A DNA stretch of 64,000 bases from contig NZ_CP049990.1 in NCBI RefSeq assembly GCF_011388195.1, forward strand, positions 3,038,001 through 3,102,000, written 5' to 3'. This document shows, piece by piece, positions 26,870-35,479 of this stretch. The notes beneath the pieces were generated by a model. That model ran no database searches, was not told where the DNA came from, and was given only the letters and a program-made list of their open reading frames with translations. How positions within the stretch are numbered: position 1 is the stretch's first letter; every line of letters begins with the position of its first letter. This stretch comes from Pusillimonas sp. DMV24BSW_D (GTDB taxonomy: Bacteria; Pseudomonadota; Gammaproteobacteria; Burkholderiales; Burkholderiaceae_B). The translations under genes were made by a program, and so were the position numbers.

Positions 26870-27934
26870 GTGCGGCGATCCAGCTTACTGACAGCGAAAT
26901 CAAAAAGACTGAATGAACAGGCCCTTGCACGCTTGCGCGAATTGCCGGTGGAGGATGTTGCGTCGGCCGTCGGTATCACCCTACGTGGAAACAAGGCGAT
27001 GTGCTTCCGCGGTCACGATTCAGCTAGTCCAAGCTTCACAGTTAGCAAAGCAAGAAATACGTGGAGGTGCTTTGGGTGTGGAGAGTATGGAGACTCAATC
27101 GGGCTAGTCCAGAACATTTATGGTCTTGGGTTTACGGATGCCTGCAATTGGCTCTGCCGTCACTTTGGCATTGTCGGTGGTGACGTTTCGCTCGACCGCC
27201 AACTTCGGGTGGTGCCACGGGTGACAAGTCCTAAGTCCGTTCATCGTCCTCCAGCAGAGCCCTCGGGCAGCCCCGACCCTGAGTTATACGCTTGGTTGGT
27301 GGCGCATTGTGGACCGGTGACAGCAATTTCAGGAACAACCTACCTCCAGGTTCACGGCATTGCACCAGATCTGGCGCTTAGGTTCGGCGTTGTGGAGCTA
27401 GTGGATCCGGTTAGAGCATATCGAGAACTAGAAAGGCATTGGGGGACAGAGCGAATCAGTCGATCAGGATTATCTGGGAGTCGACGGGCATTAAGCTGGT
27501 CAGGCTACGCTTTAATCTTTCCTTTCAAGCTTGATGCTGCCATACAGTACCTACAGGTCCGCTGCTTTCACGGGAATAAGAAGTTTTTTGGCCCAAGTGG
27601 TATCCCCAAGCCGATGTTCAATAGTCAACGGATTCGCGGGTTGCAGCCGGGGAGTCGTCTCCACATTTGTGAAGGCGTTCCAGATGCAATTGCCATGGAG
27701 GGGGTTGGGCTAGCTGCTGTGGCAGTATTAGGCTCTACATCGTTTCGATCTGAGTGGGTTGAGGAGCTGCTCCCGTTTGATCTAGTGGGTGTGCCTGACG
27801 GTGATGATGCGGGCGAAAAATTCATGAAGCGCCTTACTGATGAGTTTCGCGCTAGAAGCAAGAGCATTCGATTTGTAGTTCCTCCTAAGGGCATGGATGC
27901 TAGTGATGTAATTGCGAGGGGAAAGAATGCTTAG
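26870..27934 (+). CDS. DnaG-like primase with CHC2 zinc finger and TOPRIM domain
   Basis: A 354-residue protein beginning at GTG 26870, chosen because GGAGGG lies five bases upstream. The N-terminal zinc finger has C45, H49, C67 and C70, as in the CHC2 domain of bacterial primases, though with three rather than two residues between the first Cys and His. A middle part resembles the primase core (YALIFPF at 213-219, YLQVRCF at 227-233). The TOPRIM domain has E268/D272 in CEGVPDAIAME and DGDDAG at 310-315, the metal-binding residues needed for catalysis. It lacks the DnaB-binding C-terminal domain of DnaG. Its end overlaps the reverse transcriptase start by eight bases. Inferred role: making primers or processing nucleic acid for the RT. 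Base composition is AT-richer than the backbone. Confidence 0.85.
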   Translation: MRRSSLLTAKSKRLNEQALARLRELPVEDVASAVGITLRGNKAMCFRGHDSASPSFTVSKARNTWRCFGCGEYGDSIGLVQNIYGLGFTDACNWLCRHFGIVGGDVSLDRQLRVVPRVTSPKSVHRPPAEPSGSPDPELYAWLVAHCGPVTAISGTTYLQVHGIAPDLALRFGVVELVDPVRAYRELERHWGTERISRSGLSGSRRALSWSGYALIFPFKLDAAIQYLQVRCFHGNKKFFGPSGIPKPMFNSQRIRGLQPGSRLHICEGVPDAIAMEGVGLAAVAVLGSTSFRSEWVEELLPFDLVGVPDGDDAGEKFMKRLTDEFRARSKSIRFVVPPKGMDASDVIARGKNA

Positions 27935-30900
27935 TTTCCTAAGTCAGGTATGTGACCAATTGAATATGCGCTGGGCATGGGAAAAGGTGAAACGAGCGTC
28001 TGTTCCCGGCGATATCTGGATCGACGAGGCAGACTTAGCACATTTTGAGGTCCATTTGGGCCCCGAGCTTCGAAGTCTTAGTGAGGACCTGCACTCTGGA
28101 AAGTTTCGGATGTCACCAATTCGGCCGATGGCCTTTCCAAAAAATCCTGATGAAGATGGGAACTCTAGGGTTCGACAGTACTTTCATTTTACTGTCAGAG
28201 ATCAAGTAGCGTGGACTGCTGTTGTAAATGTTCTAGGACGCTATGTAGACGCAAAAATGCCCGTCTGGAGCTATGGCAACAGGCTCTTCCGGTCGGCATG
28301 GATTGAAGAAGATTTTCAAGGTAACAAGATACGGAAAATCGGACCGTACAGGCACTCGTCCGGCCGCATCTATCGGCCATTTCAGCAGGCTTGGCCGCTA
28401 TTTAGGCGTCATGTTGCCTTGGCAGTCTCCGCAGCAGCGCACGGTCATTCCAAGAAGGGTAGCCTCGATGATGATGAGCGCGAAGAGCTTGAGCTTCAGC
28501 AGCGCATGCACCTGGCAGATCGATGCCCATATATTTTTGCTACGGATTGGACCCGCTTGCCAACTGATCCCTGCAAGGATGATATCTATTGGGCATCTAT
28601 AGATCTTGAGAGGTTCTATCCTTCCATCCCACTTACCGCATGTGTTGACGCAATCTCCCAAGCTGTTCCCGCCGAACTGCGTCTGGAAGTCCAACCACTG
28701 CTAAAGACGTTGACACAGCTTCCATTGGATCTTGATGGATGGACGGATGTCGAATTGAAGCACATTGAGCTTGACGGCTCTCGAAAGACATTCCGCAGAA
28801 TTCCCACTGGGCTCATGGTGTCAGGGTTTCTTGCGAATGCGGCGCTACTACCAGTTGATCAAGAGGTTCAGAAAACGCTCCCTCGCGGACGTGTCGCACA
28901 CTTCCGTTATGTCGATGATCATGTGATATTGGCTAAGACGTTTGAGGATCTAGTGTGGTGGATCGATCACTATATTGAAGTAATCGATCGTCTCGGCTCC
29001 GGTGCAAGAATTAATCCAGCGAAGACAGAACCGAAAGCTCTAGGAGATTTGTTGGGAGAGAAAGACCCCGACAAGCGCTTAGTCGGGTCGGCCCTATGGA
29101 GCCGTGCCCTGGGTGAGTGTCGCCTTGATCCTGAGTTTCCAACTCCATTAATGACGAAGACGATTGCTTTGGTTTCGGCAATCGGCAGAACAGACTTTAC
29201 TACGCTGGAAGATAATGAACTCTCTATTCTGTCTCAGCAGTTGGAGCATCTATTACTTGTAGATGTTCCTGAAGCGGAGATGCCCGCTCGAACCCGCCTG
29301 GCGTTTGCAGCGACTCGCCTTGCCCGCGTTGCCGAAGCAAGATTCGCCGCACCGGAAACACTCGACCTCCGATATAGCCGGCAAGGGAAAGGCCGAACGA
29401 CTGTAGTGCAAGCAACCAATCACAATGGTGAGGGTTCATCGTTCGACCCAATAGCAAGTCTTACAGGTCTCAATGACGCGAAGATTCACGCTCGACTGGC
29501 CAATATTGCCGACCGAGTATTTGGTTTGGTGAGAAGAGTTCTGTACGAGAGATCTGATCGCGTCCGGCTGTGGACTCATGCGCTGACCATCGCGCGCCGC
29601 CTCGGAGCTACGGGGCTGGAGCTTCTCTTTGACGACATCGATCGTTATGCTCGCGACCCCGTGAATAGGTTGGCGGCGAGTTACATACGTGGCAATTCAT
29701 ACGCAGTGCTTGCTGCAGAAACTGTGCGAGCAGCAAAACTATTGGTCGACACTAATGCAGCGGGATGGCGCAGAGCAGCAGCACTGAGATCTTTGGAGGA
29801 TATTGCAAAGTTTACCAATCGAGGACTGCCTGAAGCAGACAGATGGTTTGTACAAAAAAGTCTAAATCAGCTTTTCGTTGGTGTGTACTGTGCCACTGTG
29901 TTGTTGGAGCAGTCGCCAGCCTCCTCGAAGCTCTTGCAAGAGCCCCTTAGTCAAGCATTCATCGATAATGGCCGCTTGCTGTTAACTAGCAATGAAGTGC
30001 CGCCAGACCTGCGCGTTGCGCTTGCATGGTGGGGATGTAAATTCGACCTTCGCAAGCCAGTTCGCCGAGCGTCTGATTTGATCATTCACTTGGGAACTCT
30101 TATCGATAAACTCCCTGAGTCTGACGATCTGTGGACTTTTTTTCCTGCGGATGCTCCAGTTGCACCATTAGAACGGATCGCATCAGCCACTAGGTCAATT
30201 AAAGCGGATCAAGAAGGGTGGTGGTTTGATGCATTGATGCAACGCCTCGATCGCCCCCGTATTCAGAATATAGCGACTCTTTCCCCAGTGGGATCTAAGG
30301 TTCGACAATTACTTGATGGATCCGCAACAGAGAAAGTACTCCCGTTGCCCGTTTGGGCAACAAAGGTCTGGAGCAACAGTGGTCCCGGAAGCACAACGGA
30401 GTGGCGGCTTGGTGAATGGACCTGCTTAGAAATCGTGAGACAAGCAGCAGTACTGCTGTCGTCTACCACTGAGACGTTGGATCGTGATTATCTTCAACGT
30501 GCATCGCGCAGAGGCATTGATACCCGATCCCGTTGTGCCCATCCATTAAACTTTGCGTTGCCGAGTCATCTTGTCGATGCTGTGGCGGTCTCGTGGCAAG
30601 AATGGAAGCAGAAGTTACGAGGGTCTGGAAGTGGCGTTCTACGGTTAGTTCCCCAACGACTCCGGATCTATGACAGACGCTATGCTCCGCTTGTTGTGAG
30701 CGAAATAGGTACAGCACAGAACTCAATTCGCGGTCTTGGCCTTTGCTTATTTGCCTTGCTTTCACGTTCATTCTTGCTGCCGGTGCAGTGGAACGGGCTG
30801 GGACATGAAGACATGCTCAGACACCTCCCTCAGCTTTTGCGAGACGAGATCACCTATTCATCGGCAACTCTTGGAATTCTTGAGGCATGCCTCCAACCTC

Positions 30901-31142
30901 GAGCGACCGAAAACGTATTCGCTGGCCTCCATCAAACATGGAATCCAAGCTTCGATGATGACACTCAGCATGATCCGGTAAGCCTCATTGACACAGCAGA
31001 TTTGGCGCGAATCATTTCGATTGCACAAAATGAGCTGGAGGCAAATCAAATATCGACATTCAATCAGGAATTTCGGCAAGTCACGCCGGTTAATCTCATG
31101 CTTCTAACAGACGCTGATTGGAAGCAATACTTTGAAATGTAG
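27927..31142 (+). CDS. UG/Abi-like reverse transcriptase with long C-terminal extension
   Basis: A 1071-residue protein starting at ATG 27927, with AGGGGA upstream, inside the end of the primase gene. The RT core spans about residues 60-400: a motif-0-like VRDQVAWTAVV and WSYGNRLFRSAW (114-125), motif A ASIDLERFYPSI with D226, motif B RIPTGLMVSGFLANAALL (291-308), and motif C FRYVDDHVIL with YVDD at 328-331. All catalytic aspartates are intact. The remaining 670 residues look largely alpha-helical and match no family I know; class 1 defence RTs often carry helical repeats there. There is no maturase or group II intron RNA around it and no retron msr/msd is obvious. Upstream primase and downstream nitrilase are coupled to it, suggesting one defence operon related to DRT type 1 systems. 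Confidence 0.9.
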   Translation: MLSFLSQVCDQLNMRWAWEKVKRASVPGDIWIDEADLAHFEVHLGPELRSLSEDLHSGKFRMSPIRPMAFPKNPDEDGNSRVRQYFHFTVRDQVAWTAVVNVLGRYVDAKMPVWSYGNRLFRSAWIEEDFQGNKIRKIGPYRHSSGRIYRPFQQAWPLFRRHVALAVSAAAHGHSKKGSLDDDEREELELQQRMHLADRCPYIFATDWTRLPTDPCKDDIYWASIDLERFYPSIPLTACVDAISQAVPAELRLEVQPLLKTLTQLPLDLDGWTDVELKHIELDGSRKTFRRIPTGLMVSGFLANAALLPVDQEVQKTLPRGRVAHFRYVDDHVILAKTFEDLVWWIDHYIEVIDRLGSGARINPAKTEPKALGDLLGEKDPDKRLVGSALWSRALGECRLDPEFPTPLMTKTIALVSAIGRTDFTTLEDNELSILSQQLEHLLLVDVPEAEMPARTRLAFAATRLARVAEARFAAPETLDLRYSRQGKGRTTVVQATNHNGEGSSFDPIASLTGLNDAKIHARLANIADRVFGLVRRVLYERSDRVRLWTHALTIARRLGATGLELLFDDIDRYARDPVNRLAASYIRGNSYAVLAAETVRAAKLLVDTNAAGWRRAAALRSLEDIAKFTNRGLPEADRWFVQKSLNQLFVGVYCATVLLEQSPASSKLLQEPLSQAFIDNGRLLLTSNEVPPDLRVALAWWGCKFDLRKPVRRASDLIIHLGTLIDKLPESDDLWTFFPADAPVAPLERIASATRSIKADQEGWWFDALMQRLDRPRIQNIATLSPVGSKVRQLLDGSATEKVLPLPVWATKVWSNSGPGSTTEWRLGEWTCLEIVRQAAVLLSSTTETLDRDYLQRASRRGIDTRSRCAHPLNFALPSHLVDAVAVSWQEWKQKLRGSGSGVLRLVPQRLRIYDRRYAPLVVSEIGTAQNSIRGLGLCLFALLSRSFLLPVQWNGLGHEDMLRHLPQLLRDEITYSSATLGILEACLQPRATENVFAGLHQTWNPSFDDDTQHDPVSLIDTADLARIISIAQNELEANQISTFNQEFRQVTPVNLMLLTDADWKQYFEM

Positions 31143-31147
31143 CCAAC

Positions 31148-32092
31148 ATGACTTTTGAGACTCCAGCATTGGTTGAAACGCTTACTCTTGGTGTAATTCA
31201 GACTACCTTGGATTTTGAGGCTGCTTGGAATGTAGGCAGTGATGAGCCAAAAATCTCGGCACCTGAGGATAGTCGTGCGTGGCACGAAATTCGCAGAGCC
31301 ATGAGGGCATTGGCAGATAACGACGACCAACCCCGCATTATTCTTCTCCCTGAGCTAGCGCTCCCAAGAACCCGGCTAGATGATTTTGAGCGGCTTGCCT
31401 GTTCCATGAACGTGCTGGCAATCGTTGGTGTTGACTACCGTTTGAGTAATCGAACGAAATCTGTGAAGAATCAAGGACTCGTTCTCGTCCCAAAAAATTT
31501 TTGGAAGCGGACATCTTCACGTTATGCCGCTAGGGTTTGGTTTGGCAAACGAGACCCTGCGCCAGCGGAGGCGTCTGGTTTTAAAAAATACGCACCACCA
31601 TGGGCATTCCACTCCGATTCTAATGTCTATGTTTTCGATGCAGGCCCTTATGGGCGGATCGGAGTCAGCATTTGCTACGATTTCATGGACATTGAGCGTG
31701 CTCTTCTATATCGTGGCCGGGTTCACCACTTATTTGTAATAGCCTACAATCGTGACGTAAAGCTCTTTGAGTCGTTGGCCGTTTCTTTATCAAGGACGGT
31801 CTTCTGCAATGTGGTAGTTTGCAACACAGGATACTTTGGTGGTTCGTTGGTCGTCAGCCCATACTACAAGGCGTTCAAACGTTTTGGGTACTCGGTCGAA
31901 GGCGGAAAGATTTTCACTGCTCAGTGCGTTCAGCTTCCTGTGCGCGGCCTAGATGCAGCCATTCGTGGGTGCGACACTGAGTCAGCTACATATAAGCACT
32001 TACCTCCAGGTTTTACGGCTAGTGTTGGCAGCACTGCTACACCTCTGGAAGGCTCACCGCTAGAGACCAGGACACTGTTCACTCCAGACTGA
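31148..32092 (+). CDS. Carbon-nitrogen hydrolase (nitrilase superfamily), partner of the RT
   Basis: A 314-residue nitrilase-fold protein five bases downstream of the RT gene. The catalytic triad is visible: Glu69 in LLPELALP, a likely Lys134 in FGKRDPAPAE, and Cys176 in GVSICYDFMD. The family hydrolyses non-peptide C-N bonds (nitriles, amides, carbamoyl groups). In DRT type 1 defence systems a nitrilase domain is fused to the RT; here the same pair is encoded separately. The substrate is unknown; a nucleotide-like or cofactor-like small molecule is only a guess. The insertion between Glu and Lys and the C-terminal tail after residue 270 are unlike housekeeping amidases. Confidence 0.88.
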   Translation: MTFETPALVETLTLGVIQTTLDFEAAWNVGSDEPKISAPEDSRAWHEIRRAMRALADNDDQPRIILLPELALPRTRLDDFERLACSMNVLAIVGVDYRLSNRTKSVKNQGLVLVPKNFWKRTSSRYAARVWFGKRDPAPAEASGFKKYAPPWAFHSDSNVYVFDAGPYGRIGVSICYDFMDIERALLYRGRVHHLFVIAYNRDVKLFESLAVSLSRTVFCNVVVCNTGYFGGSLVVSPYYKAFKRFGYSVEGGKIFTAQCVQLPVRGLDAAIRGCDTESATYKHLPPGFTASVGSTATPLEGSPLETRTLFTPD

Positions 32093-32150
32093 GCGTTGAT
32101 TATTGCAGACTGAACCCACCCAGTTGATCTTGCGAAATCAACCGATTTGC

Positions 32151-32163
32151 GATACATTGTATC
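32151..32163. promoter_or_regulatory. Palindromic operator before the RelB-like antitoxin
   Basis: GATAC-ATT-GTATC is a perfect 5-base inverted repeat with a 3-base centre, 28 bases ahead of the antitoxin ATG and next to TTGCGA (32147-32152). RelB/DinJ-type antitoxins bind such dyads over their own promoter, so autoregulation is the natural reading. Confidence 0.55.
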
Positions 32164-32190
32164 TCAATCAGACTCAACGGGAGATTCCTT

Positions 32191-32469
32191 ATGGCAAACA
32201 CCACTATGGTGCACGTTCGTGTAGACGAAAAAATCAAGGCAGAGGCCACGGAAACCCTGGCATCAATGGGTTTGACCGTTTCTGATGCTGTGCGCGTCTT
32301 CCTGACCCGCGTAGTCGCCGACAAGGAGCTGCCATTCGCAGTTAAGGCCCCAAATACCCGCAGCCGTAAGGCGATGGCCGAGGCTGAAGAAATCATCAAG
32401 AACCGTCGCACCCGCTTCAATAACTCAGAAGCCCTGATTGATGACCTCGAAAAAGTCAGCCGCAAGTAA
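32191..32469 (+). CDS. RelB/DinJ family antitoxin
   Basis: A 92-residue protein. The N-terminal ribbon-helix-helix (VHVRVDEKIKAEATETL then MGLTVSDAVRVFLTRVV) is the DinJ/RelB DNA-binding dimer motif, and the charged C-terminal half would wrap the toxin. GGGAGA precedes the ATG. It normally neutralises a YafQ/RelE-type mRNA interferase encoded just downstream; here that toxin frame is shortened (next entry), so the antitoxin may be an orphan or may counter related toxins in trans. Confidence 0.92.
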   Translation: MANTTMVHVRVDEKIKAEATETLASMGLTVSDAVRVFLTRVVADKELPFAVKAPNTRSRKAMAEAEEIIKNRRTRFNNSEALIDDLEKVSRK

Positions 32470-32626
32470 GCGAACCACCCTGCCACGCGCTAACGGAGAT
32501 TGGGCTGGCTATCGAAAGTGCCATGTGGGTGGCGACTTTCTGCTGATATACCGACTTGATGACACAGGCAAACACGGCCTAGTGGTGTTTGTACGAAGTG
32601 GCACCCATTCCGAACTATTCTCGTAG
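32438..32626 (+). pseudogene. YafQ-family toxin remnant, N-terminally truncated
   Basis: This 62-codon frame overlaps the antitoxin by 32 bases. From residue 20 on it reads GDWAGYRKCHVGGDFLLIYRL and then FVRSGTHSELF, the C-terminal half of YafQ with its catalytic-type His, Asp, His and Phe. The first 30-40 residues of the family, including the DHPL histidine segment and the two N-terminal helices, are missing. The join looks like an internal deletion between antitoxin and toxin. It is probably inactive as an mRNA interferase, although an antitoxin-binding role remains possible. Confidence 0.7.
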
Positions 32627-32733
32627 CCAGAAGCGGCGCACACATTCGGCCAACCGCACTGACGAAGTCAAACACAAACCGCTACCAGTCAAGTTATCAT
32701 CTATTCCATCAACCTAACCTGGGAAAGCAGCAA

Positions 32734-33054
32734 ATGGATCAAGTCATTCAGCGACTGCGCCGGTTCCGCGACGAACGAAACTGGCAGCAATTCCACAACT
32801 CTAAAGATCTGGCCATGGCGCTTAGTATCGAGGCCGGCGAATTGTTGGAGGCGTTTCTGTGGAAGTCGCCGGAAGACGCCGACCCGGAGAAAGTTAAGGA
32901 AGAGCTCGCCGATGTCTTTGCCTATGCACTGCTGCTGTCAGATGCTTACAACTTCGACTTAGAGAAAATCATTCTGGAAAAAATTGACAAGAATGAAGCA
33001 AAATATCCAGTAAACAAGGCAAAGGGAACTGCGAAAAAATACAACGAGCTATGA
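32734..33054 (+). CDS. MazG-like nucleotide pyrophosphohydrolase
   Basis: A 106-residue all-alpha NTP-PPase of the MazG-like/dCTPase type. The magnesium-binding motif is visible as ALSIEAGELLEAFLW followed by KEELADVFAYALLLSD, giving the ExxE...ExxD set. These enzymes hydrolyse (d)NTPs to monophosphates. Its TGA overlaps the ATG of the helicase fusion gene (ATGA), so both are made together, which suggests a two-gene defence unit in which nucleotide depletion or surveillance could be one arm. The substrate is not predictable from sequence. Confidence 0.9.
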   Translation: MDQVIQRLRRFRDERNWQQFHNSKDLAMALSIEAGELLEAFLWKSPEDADPEKVKEELADVFAYALLLSDAYNFDLEKIILEKIDKNEAKYPVNKAKGTAKKYNEL

Positions 33055-35240
33055 GCCATACCCATCTTGTCGAAGTAAACCGTTATCGGTTTTCAACAGA
33101 AACTTTGGCGGAAATCGAGTCCGATGCGTACGCAGCCAATAACTGGCCGCTGGTTTATATCCTTAGCGATAGAAAAACGCGTCGCGCCTACATCGGGGAA
33201 ACCACCGACACCATCACTCGACTGGGAACGCATCTTAAGCACCCTAAAAAACAATCTTTAACGACGGTGCACCTGGTTAGCAGTGAGCGCTTCAATAAGT
33301 CAGCAACACTCGATATTGAGTCGTCCCTTATAAAGTACATGTCGGCTGACGGGAGTTTCAATTTACTGAACGGCAACCTGGGGTTGAGTGACCACAATTA
33401 CTACCAAAGAGACGAGCTTTATTACAAGATCTTCCGTGAGACTTGGGACAGGCTGCGCAGATACGGAGTTGTGGAAAGGTCGATTGAAGCCATCGACAAT
33501 TCGGATGTCTTCAAGTACTCGCCGTACAAGTCGCTGTCGGCAGATCAACAGCAAGGCCTGATCGAGATAATGCGATCGCTGGTTGACTCTAACTTGAAAA
33601 ATGTCGTGGTCCAAGGCGGCGCCGGAACCGGGAAGTCGGTACTGGCTATCTTCCTTTTCAAGCTCATTCACTCCGATCTTGAAGAATTGGACCTGCGTGA
33701 GTTTTCCGAAGAAGAAAAAGAGCTGCGAACGCTTCTACTGCAGCTCAAGCAGATATTTCCACGTCCACGTATGGCCTTAGTAGTTCCCATGAACTCATTT
33801 CGAAGCACGCTGAAAAAGGCTTTTCGCCATGTTGCTGGCCTGCACCCCGACATGGTCATCAGCCCTTCGGAACTGACGCAACAACACTACGACATCGTCT
33901 TGGTGGATGAGTCTCACCGTTTGCGCAAGCGCGTTAACCTGGGGGCATATTACGGCGCGTTCGACAGGGCCTGTGCGGGTCTTGGTTTAGACAAGAACAC
34001 GTGCAGCGAAGTGCACTGGGTCACGCAGCAATCAGCCAAGGCGGTTTTCTTCTACGATCCGAACCAAAGCATCAAACCATCCGATGCCAACGAATCCGAC
34101 TTCGACCATATCAAGTCATCACCAACCAGCAAGGTCATGACACTCGTTTCACAATTCCGGGTTCGGGCAGGACTTCATTATGCACATTTTGTTGACGACC
34201 TTTTGAATCTCCGACTTCCAGCAGGCAAAAAATTCAGTTCAAGCAAATACGAATTTCTGGTCTTCGACGAGCTGTCGGACATGGTTAAAGAGATTGAGCG
34301 CAGAAACAACAACTATGACCTGGCACGTTTGGTCGCAGGCTACTCTTGGCGCTGGGTCTCAAAAAACACCCCGGATTTGCACGACATTGAAATCGGCGAC
34401 GTGCGATTGCGCTGGAACAGAACGAATATTGATTGGATCAACTGCCAAGGTGCCGAGAACGAAGTGGGCTGCATCCATACCACCCAAGGCTACGACCTGA
34501 ATTACACCGGGGTCATTTTTGGTCATGAAATCAAATATGACGAACAGCGCGATGAAATTGTTATCGACAAAAATAATTACCATGACCGCAATGGGAAGCA
34601 GGCAATTAAGGACCCACACGAACTCAAGCAATACATACTGAATATTTACCAGACTATTATGCTGCGAGGCATACGCGGCACGTTCATCTACGCATGCGAC
34701 GACGGGCTGCGTCGCTACCTGAAGCGGCATGTGGAAAGCTATAAATCCAATGTCATTGCGTTTCCAGAACCGGCGGCGCCGCTGGAGCCTTACGTTAATG
34801 CAGTTCCGCTGTATGACCTGCATGCCGCTGCCGGTAACTTCAGCGAGTTTCAACAGGTGGAGCATGAAAACTGGGTATCCGTACCCGAGGGCATGCCCGT
34901 GGGGAAAAATATTTTTGCCTGCCATGTCGCGGGCGAATCCATGAACAAGATTATTCCTGACGGCGCTATCTGCCTGTTTCGCTTGAATCCTGGCGGTAGC
35001 CGAAACGGGAAAATCGTTCTGGTCGAGTGCGCTGACATACAAGACGGCGACGCCGGCTCACGTTACACCGTTAAGGAGTATCAAAGCTTCAAGACCTATA
35101 CTGAAGACGGTGCCGAGAATTTTCAGGTTTTATTGAAACCAAGGTCTACGAATCCTGCACTAACTGCAATTGAACTCAGCAGCAAAGACGACGAACACCG
35201 TTATCGGGTGGTCGGTGAGTTTTTGGGGGTGATTAGTTAG
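33051..35240 (+). CDS. GIY-YIG / DUF2075 helicase / S24 peptidase fusion protein
   Basis: A 729-residue three-part protein. Residues 33-95 form a GIY-YIG endonuclease domain (VYILSD, AYIGE, R57, a glutamate near 90). Residues about 160-560 form a DUF2075/Schlafen-like superfamily 1 helicase with Walker A GGAGTGKS (189-196), Walker B IVLVDESH (282-289) and a late HTTQGYDLNYTGVIFG motif. Residues about 605-729 are a LexA/S24-like peptidase domain with Ser630 in VAGESMNKIIPDG and a candidate Lys674 in TVKEY. S24 domains cleave themselves when triggered by DNA damage signals, so regulated release of the nuclease-helicase is an attractive inference. It is probably antiphage; coupled to the MazG-like gene. 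Confidence 0.87.
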   Translation: MSHTHLVEVNRYRFSTETLAEIESDAYAANNWPLVYILSDRKTRRAYIGETTDTITRLGTHLKHPKKQSLTTVHLVSSERFNKSATLDIESSLIKYMSADGSFNLLNGNLGLSDHNYYQRDELYYKIFRETWDRLRRYGVVERSIEAIDNSDVFKYSPYKSLSADQQQGLIEIMRSLVDSNLKNVVVQGGAGTGKSVLAIFLFKLIHSDLEELDLREFSEEEKELRTLLLQLKQIFPRPRMALVVPMNSFRSTLKKAFRHVAGLHPDMVISPSELTQQHYDIVLVDESHRLRKRVNLGAYYGAFDRACAGLGLDKNTCSEVHWVTQQSAKAVFFYDPNQSIKPSDANESDFDHIKSSPTSKVMTLVSQFRVRAGLHYAHFVDDLLNLRLPAGKKFSSSKYEFLVFDELSDMVKEIERRNNNYDLARLVAGYSWRWVSKNTPDLHDIEIGDVRLRWNRTNIDWINCQGAENEVGCIHTTQGYDLNYTGVIFGHEIKYDEQRDEIVIDKNNYHDRNGKQAIKDPHELKQYILNIYQTIMLRGIRGTFIYACDDGLRRYLKRHVESYKSNVIAFPEPAAPLEPYVNAVPLYDLHAAAGNFSEFQQVEHENWVSVPEGMPVGKNIFACHVAGESMNKIIPDGAICLFRLNPGGSRNGKIVLVECADIQDGDAGSRYTVKEYQSFKTYTEDGAENFQVLLKPRSTNPALTAIELSSKDDEHRYRVVGEFLGVIS

Positions 35241-35398
35241 TCTAATTATCCTAGGCGCAAATAGCCCAAGTAACTCAAAATCTCCGGTCGACTAGGGCAC
35301 AACCGTATCTATATTTGACTGTACGACGGTAAATCGCCTTGATACGCATCGCCCCTTATGCAAAATACAAACTGGGCAATCCTAGGATAGAATCAATT

Positions 35399-35471
35399 GG
35401 GGACACTGGGTATTACCCCCATTAAGCCTGCTCTTCGCAAAAAACAAGTTTAATGAATACCTCATGTCCCC
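35399..35471. repeat. Imperfect inverted repeat, REP/RAYT-like remnant
   Basis: GGGGACActgGGTATT at 35399-35414 is mirrored by AATACCtcaTGTCCCC at 35456-35471: 16-base arms with three mismatches in the middle. The GGGGACA/TGTCCCC ends recall REP hairpins mobilised by RAYT (IS200-like) transposases. No transposase is present. It may also just be a structured 3' region between convergent transcripts. Confidence 0.35.
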
Positions 35472-35479
35472 TTTTTTGA

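Noticed and set aside
27927-31142. Group II intron or retron as explanation for the reverse transcriptase
   Set aside because: No maturase or intron domain V-like structure, no obvious msr/msd element, and protein length and partners fit a defence RT instead.
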